Translations under genes and position numbers: made by a program
Shown: piece after piece, positions 16,819 through 23,010 of the stretch
Layout: each line of letters begins with the position of its first letter
How positions within the stretch are numbered: the stretch's first letter is position 1
Assembly: GCF_903970965.1 (NCBI RefSeq)
Contig: NZ_CAJCKW010000018.1
Coordinates: 1 to 34,510 of the forward strand
DNA: 34,510 nt
Reading direction: 5' to 3'
Source of the DNA: Aureimonas sp. ME7
Lineage (GTDB): Bacteria > Pseudomonadota > Alphaproteobacteria > Rhizobiales > Rhizobiaceae
Notes under the pieces: model-generated
Databases searched by the model: none
Told to the model about the DNA's origin: nothing
The model's input: only the letters and a program-made list of their open reading frames with translations

Positions 16819-16939
16819 ATGGCTCCAGGCAAATCGCTGCGACGACCGGCCACACGACGACGAATCGTGATTTTGTCGCCAATCGCTGAAGCCAAGCGTC
16901 CAATCTCACCGTAACTGTGGTCTCGGCCGTAAGGGAGAC

Positions 16940-16953
16940 GGTTCGATCGAACC
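16940..16953. promoter_or_regulatory. Perfect 14-bp palindrome in the fasciclin gene leader
   Basis: GGTTCGATCGAACC is a perfect dyad ending 18 bp before the fasciclin start codon and just upstream of its ribosome-binding site. It could be a repressor operator or a small mRNA hairpin, but the position is all that supports a regulatory role. Confidence 0.35.
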
Positions 16954-16971
16954 CCACAAGGGAGAGACGAC

Positions 16972-17541
16972 ATGCTGAAGACAATCATCCGAACCGGTGC
17001 CTTGGCAACCGCCCTTTCCATCGGGGCGCTGGGCGTCGGTGTCGGAGCCATGGCTCAGGACATGCCAATGGTCGGCGGCGCACCGATGGATCCGATGAAG
17101 ACGATCCCGGAAAATGCGTCGAAGGCCTCGAACCTGACGACACTGGTGGCGGCCGTGAAGGCTGCGGGCTTGGCCGAGACGCTTTCGGGTTCGGGTCCGT
17201 TCACAGTGTTCGCGCCGACGAACGCCGCGTTCGAGAAGCTGCCGGCGGGCACGGTGGACGAACTTCTGAAGCCTGAAAACAAGGCCAAGCTCACCAAGAT
17301 TCTGACCTATCACGTGGTCCCGGCCAAGGCGACGTCGGCGGAGGCCATGTCGATGATCAAGGCCGATGGCGGCAAGCACAACGTCACGACCGTTTCGGGC
17401 GACACGCTGACGCTTCAGATGAAGGGCGACAAGCTGGAAGTGTTCGATGAGTCCGGCAACGCGGCCACCGTCACGCAGGCCGACGTCCTGCAATCCAATG
17501 GCGTCGTGCATGTGATCGACACCGTTCTGATGCCGAAGTAA
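16972..17541 (+). CDS. Secreted fasciclin-domain (FAS1) protein
   Basis: A 189-residue exported protein. It starts with a Sec signal peptide ([20 protein letters not shown], predicted cut after A28 in AMA-QD). One FAS1 domain follows from about residue 47 to the end. Its two diagnostic motifs are [17 protein letters not shown] (H1) and ILTYHVVP, with the closing [14 protein letters not shown] (H2). FAS1 domains mediate extracellular adhesion or protein interaction; bacterial single-domain forms are periplasmic or secreted, and their partners are rarely known. The start is supported by AGGGAGAG eight nt upstream. A 14-bp palindrome sits in its leader, and a strong terminator follows 24 bp after the stop, so it is probably monocistronic. 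Confidence 0.93.
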   Translation: MLKTIIRTGALATALSIGALGVGVGAMAQDMPMVGGAPMDPMKTIPENASKASNLTTLVAAVKAAGLAETLSGSGPFTVFAPTNAAFEKLPAGTVDELLKPENKAKLTKILTYHVVPAKATSAEAMSMIKADGGKHNVTTVSGDTLTLQMKGDKLEVFDESGNAATVTQADVLQSNGVVHVIDTVLMPK

Positions 17542-17565
17542 GCCCCCACCATTCTCCATCGAGAA

Positions 17566-17599
17566 GACGAAGCCGTTGGTTGATACCAACGGCTTCGTC
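17566..17599 (+). terminator. Terminator hairpin of the fasciclin gene
   Basis: A perfect 15-bp stem (GACGAAGCCGTTGGT and its complement) with a TGAT loop lies 24 bp after the fasciclin stop. The T-tract is weak (ACTTGTGCTT), so it may work as a factor-assisted terminator or 3' stabiliser. Confidence 0.75.
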
Positions 17600-17740
17600 A
17601 CTTGTGCTTACGGGTTTCAATCCCAATCCAAGCCCGCTCTGTTCCCATCCCTGGCGAACCAAATGCCGCCTGCGACGTTTTGGACCCGACACATCTATCG
17701 GCACATGGCCGTTGGAACCACGTTCAGGGAGACAGGGATC

Positions 17741-17956
17741 ATGGGTAGTACCTCGGACAAAGCTTCGGGCCTTACCAACGAAGCCATCGGCAACATCAAG
17801 CAGGGTGTCGGTAAGGCGGTCGGTAACGAGCGTCTGCAAGCCGAAGGCGCAGCGCAGGAACTGAAGGGCGAAGCCCAGCAGGCCGTGGGCGATGCTAAGG
17901 CGGCGGTGAAGAAGGGGGCAGACGATCTGTCGGACGCCGCGCACCGCAAGCTCTAA
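17741..17956 (+). CDS. CsbD family stress protein
   Basis: A 71-residue hydrophilic protein with the CsbD layout: [20 protein letters not shown], then L-Q-A-E-G-x-x-Q-E-L-K-G, then [13 protein letters not shown]. CsbD-like proteins are small, helical and induced by general stress in many bacteria; the biochemical role is unknown. ATG 17741 is chosen because it gives the family's usual N-terminus and follows GGGAGACAGG. The gene stands alone between two terminators. Confidence 0.92.
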   Translation: MGSTSDKASGLTNEAIGNIKQGVGKAVGNERLQAEGAAQELKGEAQQAVGDAKAAVKKGADDLSDAAHRKL

Positions 17957-17981
17957 GTTCCAAGTTCTCGACAAATATCAA

Positions 17982-18011
17982 GGGTCGGACATTCCCGTCC
18001 GGCCCTTTTTT
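17982..18011 (+). terminator. Rho-independent terminator after the CsbD gene
   Basis: GGGTCGGAC pairs with GTCCGGCCC (one G-T pair) around an ATTCCC loop and is followed directly by TTTTTTAT. It is a textbook intrinsic terminator, 25 bp past the stop. Confidence 0.9.
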
Positions 18012-18024
18012 ATGGGAGGCCGAC

Positions 18025-18429
18025 ATGGCAACGATCGAGGAAGCGCAGGCCGAGGGTAAAGCGGCCGCGCAAAAGGGAAGCCGACGCTCCTCCAACCCGC
18101 ATCCCCCGCAAAGCGAGGAATGGACGTTCTGGATGGAGGCTTTCGATCAGGAAACGGCAAAGCTTGATCGCGAAGTGCCGGATCGCCGGGGACCCGATCC
18201 GGTGTTGCAGGACCGACCGGCCTCGTCCGCCAGCGACAGCGTCTACCGGTCGGCCAACGGCGACGACTGGCTTCTGGAATACGATGCGGCGGGCCAAGTC
18301 GTGGCGGTCGTTCATCAGGCGAACGCGGCCTCCGGCGGCGCGCGAACCCGGCTTGCCGTGGACGAGTTCTTGCAACGCTCAGGCGATAGCCCCGAAGCCG
18401 CTGCCGTTCGGGTTGCGCTGTCCCATTGA
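18025..18429 (+). CDS. Rmf/CrpP-like N-terminus fused to a small unknown domain
   Basis: A 134-residue protein. Residues 5-45 follow the spacing of the ribosome modulation factor family: A-x-x-E-G-x-x-A-A-x-x-G, then NPHP, then E-E-W-x-x-W-x-E-A-F. Rmf dimerises 70S ribosomes in resting cells. The Cys-Pro-Tyr of classic Rmf is replaced by Asn-Pro-His, as in alphaproteobacterial relatives. Residues 72-131 form a second domain (SANGDDWLLEYDAAGQVVAV, then HQANAASGG and a final PEAAAVRVAL) of a type I associate with uncharacterised alphaproteobacterial proteins. The stop overlaps the following regulator's TTG start by four bases (TTGA), so the two are probably co-translated. The function of the fusion is unknown. 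Confidence 0.6.
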   Translation: MATIEEAQAEGKAAAQKGSRRSSNPHPPQSEEWTFWMEAFDQETAKLDREVPDRRGPDPVLQDRPASSASDSVYRSANGDDWLLEYDAAGQVVAVVHQANAASGGARTRLAVDEFLQRSGDSPEAAAVRVALSH

Positions 18430-18698
18430 GAAGGCCGTCCCTGACACCTGCACACTGCCGGGCCGCACGGGCCCTGCTGGACTGGACTTTGAAGCATCTA
18501 TCGGTGCGCTCGGGCGTTCCGAACGTGGCGCTGCGCAACTTCGAGCGCAATCGGCCTACTCTGTCGCCGGATGCCTTATCGAGCATCCAAGCAACGTTCG
18601 AAGCTGCGGGTGTCGTGTTCTACGACGAAGCAGATGCGCCAGGGCTGGAAGGAATTGGCGTTAGACTGCGTACGCTTTCGGTCTCAACGCGACTATAG
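18426..18698 (+). CDS. XRE-family helix-turn-helix regulator, small
   Basis: A 90-residue DNA-binding protein. The HTH runs LTPAHCRAARALLDWTLKHL, then SVRSGVPNVALRNFERNR, matching the Cro/C1 pattern 'RAARALLxWTxxxLAxxSGVxxxTIRNFExG'. The typical tail follows, including AGVVFYDEADAPGLEGIGVRL (shortened in families to 'GPGVRLR'). The start is TTG, overlapping the previous stop. It may regulate its own operon with the Rmf-like gene. The T-L-K-H-L segment departs from the usual Q-E-D/E-L of helix 1, so DNA binding may be altered. Confidence 0.8.
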   Translation: MRRPSLTPAHCRAARALLDWTLKHLSVRSGVPNVALRNFERNRPTLSPDALSSIQATFEAAGVVFYDEADAPGLEGIGVRLRTLSVSTRL

Positions 18699-18878
18699 TT
18701 ATGGCAAAGCTCAGTCTTACCTCCGATCGGCAAAATTAAGTGCATCAAGCTGAACAAAGCTTCAAGTTCGTTGCATTTGCAAATTTTTAAATGGACGCTG
18801 GCTGGATAAACTTTTGAGGTGGCGAGCAGTACGCAACGAAGCCTCCGGTTATGAGAGTTCATTGTCGGTCAGTAAAAA

Positions 18879-18893
18879 TATGGGGGCCCCATA
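18879..18893. repeat. Palindrome TATGGGG-G-CCCCATA in an AT-rich spacer
   Basis: Seven-bp perfect arms around a single central G, following AGTAAAAA. It lies in the 285-bp non-coding gap between the XRE gene and the tail of the MHYT gene, where I see no gene. It could be a protein-binding site or part of a bidirectional end signal. Confidence 0.3.
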
Positions 18894-18983
18894 AGCCTAC
18901 CATTCGATCAACCGATCTTTCAGGTGGCCGCGTTCCGCCAATCTCACGTCACGCTGAGCAAACTGCAATCTTTGCTGCCGGAC

Positions 18984-21341
18984 TTAAACGGCTCGACGCA
19001 AAAGGTCCTGACCGCTATCCCACCTCTCCGGTCGGCCGATCAGATATCCTTGGATCGCGTCGCAGCCGATGTCGCGCAGGAGCGACAGTTGCGAGGGAGT
19101 TTCCACACCCTCAGCCAAAATGGCGATCTCCAGCTTGCGGGCGATATGGGTGATGCCTTCTAGAACTGCCATGGAATGGCGATCCGTTTCGGCGGTGGCG
19201 ACGAACGATCTGTCCACCTTGATTCGGTCGAGCGGGAAGTCGCGCAGATGCGAAAGCGACGAATAGCCCGTGCCGAAGTCGTCCATGGCAATCGTCACGC
19301 CGAGCCGTCGAATGGCCCCTAGCATCTCCGCGATTTGCGCGCCGTCTTCGACGATGGCCGTTTCGGTGAGTTCGATTTCCAGGCGGCAAGCGGGCAGCCC
19401 GCTTGCCGTCAAAGCCTGCGTCAGATGGGACAGCAACCGCGGCGAGCGGAACTGAACCGCCGAGACGTTGACCGCGACATAGGCTTCGCCTTGGAAGGAG
19501 CAGGCCTGACGACAGGCTTCCATTAGCACCCATGCCCCGATCTCAACGATCTGCCCGTTCTCTTCGGCCAAAGGGACGAACCGGGCGGGCGAGACCGACC
19601 CCAATGTCGGGTGATCCCAGCGGATGAGCGCTTCGTAGCCGATCACCCGATCGTCCGTCAGAGCGAGGACCGGCTGGTAAGCCAAGTACATCTCGCCACG
19701 TTCGATCGCCATACGCATGTCGGTTTCGAGTTGCGTGCGCTCCGCCACCGCCTCCATCATACCAGCGCTATAGCAGCTGATCCGCCCCCGCCCGTGACGT
19801 TTGGACTCGTAAAGCGCGATGTCGGAGAACTGCATCAGTTCGGCCGCATCGCGCGCATCATCCGTGCAGCACATACCGATACTGCAGCCGATGTTGATCG
19901 TAATCTCCTCGATCTGGAACGGAAAGGCGATCGCCTCGATGACGCGTTCGGCCACGCCCGTTGCTTGATCGAGATCGCCGTAGACAAGGATGGCCAACTC
20001 GTCGCCGCCGAGCCGCGACACGAAACCGGCTGGCCCTGCGATCTCCCGCAGTCGCGCTGCGACCTGCACGAGCAGCAAATCGCCGACGCCGTGCCCGTAG
20101 GTGTCGTTGACAGGCTTGAACCGGTCGAGATCGAGAAGAAGCAGCTTGAATCGTTGCTTGGGATGGAAGTCCTGGTCCATGCGCATGTTGAGTGCGCGTC
20201 GGTTGGGAAGTCTTGTCAGAGGGTCGAGGAATGCGAGTTCTTCGATCCGCCGCTGCGCCTTTCTCTCCTTCGTGACGTCATCGAAGGTGATGACCGTGCC
20301 ACCGGATAGGACCGGTCGGATCTCCACTTCCATGATTCGTCCGTCGTCCATTGGATAATCTATGGTCGTGAAGCAATCGACCGCCTCCCACTCCGTCAGA
20401 CGTTGCCGAGCCTTTTGGCGGCGTTCCGCGGTCCATTCCAGTCGGTCACCGACCAAGTCGATGATGTCCTGCGATGTGAGCCCCATTAATTGAGTGTCGG
20501 CATCGAAGCCGTAGATTTCCAGATAGCGTCGGTTGTAAAGCCGGACGCGATCGGTCTCGTCCAGGAAGACCAGCCCGTTCGACATGTTCTCCAGGGCAGT
20601 CGACAAGATTTGGGAGTGTGCCTTCTCCTGTGCCTCAAACCGTTGTGTCGCTAGGATCGTCAGGAATGCTCCCACGAACAACACGGCCGCGCCGGCAGCG
20701 GTAAAGACGCTCAGTGTTACATTCTCGTGGGGAACGATGGGAAGTGCGCCAAGCCGCTGCATCTCGGTACCGCCGATCGCCAAAAAATGCGTTCCGCAGA
20801 CTGCCAGTGTGAACAGGGCGCAAACCCGGCGGGGGGTGGCCATGCGCGATGGCAGTGCGCATGCCAGACCCAAGGCGCAGGCCCCAAGGCTCCATGACGA
20901 CGCAACGGCAAGGGGCGAATGGGTTTGCACGCATCCGTCCACCGCTGACATGCCGGTAAAGTGCATGGCACCTACGCCCAGACCCGCGATGCCGCCAAGG
21001 GTGGCGCGGCCACGCCACGATGAAATAAGCGGCGACAGGGCGAGCGGGACGCCGACTACAAGGACGGCGACGATTGCGGAGACAAGCGTCGTGACTCCCG
21101 TATAGGACAGCATCAGGTCCGATCGGTAGCCGAGCATGGCGACAAAGTGCGTTGTCCAGACCCCGATCCCCGCGACCAGAGCCGTTCCCACGATCCACCG
21201 GAAGCGGTGATGGTTCCTCGCGACCGCGATCTTGCCGAGAAGCGACGCGACCAACCAGCCTGCCACTACGCAGATGATCAGTGCGGTGACAACGAAGCCG
21301 AGCGAGTGATCGGCGGCAAGAACGGCAAGCGATAGCATCAT
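18984..21341 (-). CDS. Membrane MHYT-PAS-GGDEF-EAL cyclic-di-GMP protein
   Basis: A 785-residue inner-membrane signalling protein. Seven or so hydrophobic helices (1-235) hold three MHYT-type motifs: THFVAMLGY (64-72), MHFTGM (126-131) and THFLAI (184-189). This is a proposed metal-binding (copper) sensor for O2, NO or CO. A PAS domain (about 255-370) has ALENMSNGLVFLDETDRV. The GGDEF domain carries a GGDEL active site at 445-449 and no RxxD inhibitory site. The EAL domain has E570 in IGYEALIRW, DDFGTGYSSLSHLRDFPLDR and ILAEGVET. Both catalytic signatures look intact, so it may make or break down c-di-GMP. ATG 21341 or 21338 starts it. It is transcribed alone on the reverse strand. Confidence 0.94.
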   Translation of the reverse strand: MMLSLAVLAADHSLGFVVTALIICVVAGWLVASLLGKIAVARNHHRFRWIVGTALVAGIGVWTTHFVAMLGYRSDLMLSYTGVTTLVSAIVAVLVVGVPLALSPLISSWRGRATLGGIAGLGVGAMHFTGMSAVDGCVQTHSPLAVASSWSLGACALGLACALPSRMATPRRVCALFTLAVCGTHFLAIGGTEMQRLGALPIVPHENVTLSVFTAAGAAVLFVGAFLTILATQRFEAQEKAHSQILSTALENMSNGLVFLDETDRVRLYNRRYLEIYGFDADTQLMGLTSQDIIDLVGDRLEWTAERRQKARQRLTEWEAVDCFTTIDYPMDDGRIMEVEIRPVLSGGTVITFDDVTKERKAQRRIEELAFLDPLTRLPNRRALNMRMDQDFHPKQRFKLLLLDLDRFKPVNDTYGHGVGDLLLVQVAARLREIAGPAGFVSRLGGDELAILVYGDLDQATGVAERVIEAIAFPFQIEEITINIGCSIGMCCTDDARDAAELMQFSDIALYESKRHGRGRISCYSAGMMEAVAERTQLETDMRMAIERGEMYLAYQPVLALTDDRVIGYEALIRWDHPTLGSVSPARFVPLAEENGQIVEIGAWVLMEACRQACSFQGEAYVAVNVSAVQFRSPRLLSHLTQALTASGLPACRLEIELTETAIVEDGAQIAEMLGAIRRLGVTIAMDDFGTGYSSLSHLRDFPLDRIKVDRSFVATAETDRHSMAVLEGITHIARKLEIAILAEGVETPSQLSLLRDIGCDAIQGYLIGRPERWDSGQDLLRRAV

Positions 21342-21425
21342 GCCGAATGCTTAAACCGGGCTGCGTAACGGCTCCGTCAATCGAAACGGTGAGCGGAACG
21401 CTAAGAAGCCTAGTCGCTCATCAGA

Positions 21426-21758
21426 TCAGGCACACTTGGCCAAGGAAATTTTGCGCTTGGAAGGGTGTGACGGCTCCTGGTCGAACGTCGAATGGTTCTG
21501 CGCCTGTTCAAAGATTGTCAGGCCGACCGCCCCCGCCACTTCCCAAAGAGCGTCTTCGGTGCATCGCGCCGCGATGACGAGGCCGATGCGGCGCATGTGA
21601 CATCGCCCCATGCAATAGGTGGCCAGCGTCGCCCGCTGCAACATCGGCAGCTTTTGGACAACGCTGGAAACCCGCTCGTCCGAGGATCGAAGCAGCAGCG
21701 CCAGCAATTCGATCGGCACCGGACAGGTCGGCTCGTTAGGCTTGTAGCGTTGGGTCAT
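21426..21758 (-). CDS. Hypothetical protein, 110 residues
   Basis: A small soluble alpha-helical protein. Residues 10-85 include VPIELLALLLRSSDERVSSV, then a Cys/His-containing stretch LATYCMGRCHMRRIGL, then DALWEVAGAVGLTIFEQ. I have the impression of a small family of unknown function in Hyphomicrobiales, but cannot name it. ATG 21758. Two cysteines and a histidine close together could bind a metal; this is speculation. It lies upstream of, and in the same direction as, the MHYT gene with an 84-bp gap. Confidence 0.65.
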   Translation of the reverse strand: MTQRYKPNEPTCPVPIELLALLLRSSDERVSSVVQKLPMLQRATLATYCMGRCHMRRIGLVIAARCTEDALWEVAGAVGLTIFEQAQNHSTFDQEPSHPSKRKISLAKCA

Positions 21759-21892
21759 GCTCGCCGCTCCAATGTTGATGAGAGCCTATCAACGCAGGGT
21801 GGGTTGGCGTGGAACTGGTGCGGGTTGCAGGAAACGATCGAACCTTCGGTCCGATGACATCCCGGCAACAGTGCTGCCGCCTCCGAGTTGGA

Positions 21893-22123
21893 TCAGTGAC
21901 CCTGACGATCGCATTCGTCGAGAACCATCTGGATCTCGCTAGGGTCGGCTTGGAGTTCGCTCTCGAGACCTGCCTCCAGGCGCTCGTTGGCGGCGCGGTA
22001 CTCCTCGCACTGGCCGGTGCGGGCGAGCTTGGCGGGGGTAACCGGCGCGAACCAGTAGTAGGCGAGACCGGCAGCGACGACGAGGAAGACAGCGGCGGCA
22101 ACGAGTTTGATCAGGGTACGCAT
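21893..22123 (-). CDS. Small single-pass membrane protein
   Basis: A 76-residue protein with an N-terminal hydrophobic helix (LIKLVAAAVFLVVAAGLAYY, residues 4-23) after MRT. A short outer segment follows with two cysteines (GQCEEYRAANERLEAGLESE and a final LDECDRQGH). The helix may be an uncleaved anchor, leaving a charged 50-residue domain in the periplasm where the cysteines could form a disulfide. No family is recognised. Confidence 0.65.
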   Translation of the reverse strand: MRTLIKLVAAAVFLVVAAGLAYYWFAPVTPAKLARTGQCEEYRAANERLEAGLESELQADPSEIQMVLDECDRQGH

Positions 22124-22248
22124 GGTGGGCGGAAGCCAGTTGATGGAACGTTGCGCGATCTACGCGCTCCTCGCCTTGCCTCGACCTGTCGACATTGCGG
22201 GCAAGCCCCGTCGGGCCTCTCGCTTGGACAAGCACGCCCTCACGCAGC

Positions 22249-22485
22249 TCATGTTCTGCAAATCGCATGACCCGCCGCCGTCAAGCGGAACCAGGTTGTT
22301 CCCTGCCAACCGTGCGACACGTCGACGAAGCCAATCCGTGCCAGTTCGTAGGCTGCGATCAGAAGATCGTCCGAGAGGTCGCCGACCGCACGACCGACGC
22401 TGTCCGCGTGCGCGCTTCCATCGTCCAGTTTCAGAAGGGTGCGGACGTGCTGAAGGGTTAGGTCGCGGAAGCGGTACGAAGTCAT
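22249..22485 (-). CDS. Small hypothetical protein with a winged-helix-like tail
   Basis: A 78-residue reverse-strand protein (MTSYRFRDLTLQHVRTLLKL, then ELARIGFVDVSHGWQGTTWF, ending RLTAAGHAICRT). The ending resembles the wing and 'LTxxGxA' segment of small winged-helix proteins. Codon use is coding-like and no better forward-strand gene exists here. ATG 22485 is assumed; a longer frame extends upstream but enters the region antisense to the receiver gene. It is divergent from the receiver gene at 22594. Confidence 0.5.
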   Translation of the reverse strand: MTSYRFRDLTLQHVRTLLKLDDGSAHADSVGRAVGDLSDDLLIAAYELARIGFVDVSHGWQGTTWFRLTAAGHAICRT

Positions 22486-22593
22486 CCACTGTAGATGGAT
22501 GGCGAGCCATGTGCTGACCACATGGCTGCGACAAATTGGAACCAGACGGAGCGGATGTCGATTGACGTTCGTGGAACAAGCCGGAGCGGTTTC

Positions 22594-22968
22594 GTGCATA
22601 GCTTGAGAGTTCTGATCGTCGAAGACGAGCCTTTGATCGCGTTGGATCTGCAGGACATCTTCGAGGACGCGGGTCACACGGTTGTCGGGACCGCTGCAAC
22701 GATGAGGGATGCCTTGCTTCGTGCATCCACGTCCACCCCATTCGATCTGGCGGTTCTCGACGTAGACCTTGCCGGAAGCGACGATGGGATCATGACCGCG
22801 AACCGTCTGCGAGACGAGTTCGGTATCGAAGCTCTCTTCGTTTCCGGTCGAGCCGATGCGGAAGTTCGGGCACGCCGGCTGAACTGGAAGCCGTTGGGCT
22901 TCATCAGTAAACCTTACCTTCCGCGCCAAGTGTTACAGGCAGTCCGTCAAGTTTCCTGCTACCGATAA
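22594..22968 (+). CDS. Single-domain response regulator (receiver)
   Basis: A 124-residue CheY-like receiver with no output domain. It has the acidic pair in VLIVEDEPLIALDLQDIFED, phospho-acceptor Asp in LAVLDVDLAG, the Ser of ALFVSGRAD, and the conserved Lys in FISKPY. The 'D-L-A-G-x-D-G' stretch after the phosphorylation site is typical of receivers paired with HWE kinases. GTG 22594 is chosen: GGAG lies 7 nt upstream and the protein then starts right at the receiver. Upstream ATGs at 22495 and 22555 would add an unrelated leader. It precedes the HWE kinase gene by 42 bp in the same direction, so the two are probably a pair. Confidence 0.88.
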   Translation: MHSLRVLIVEDEPLIALDLQDIFEDAGHTVVGTAATMRDALLRASTSTPFDLAVLDVDLAGSDDGIMTANRLRDEFGIEALFVSGRADAEVRARRLNWKPLGFISKPYLPRQVLQAVRQVSCYR

Positions 22969-23010
22969 TCTCCAGCTTACACCCCTTGATCCTGCAGGCG
23001 AACCTGCGCC

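Noticed and set aside
17714-17740. A general-stress (EcfG) promoter ahead of the CsbD gene, suggested by GGAAC at 17715
   Set aside because: The element is only about 25 bp from the ATG and no CGTT-type -10 follows at 16-17 bp. I saw no good GGAAC-N16/17-CGTT pair near the other stress genes either.
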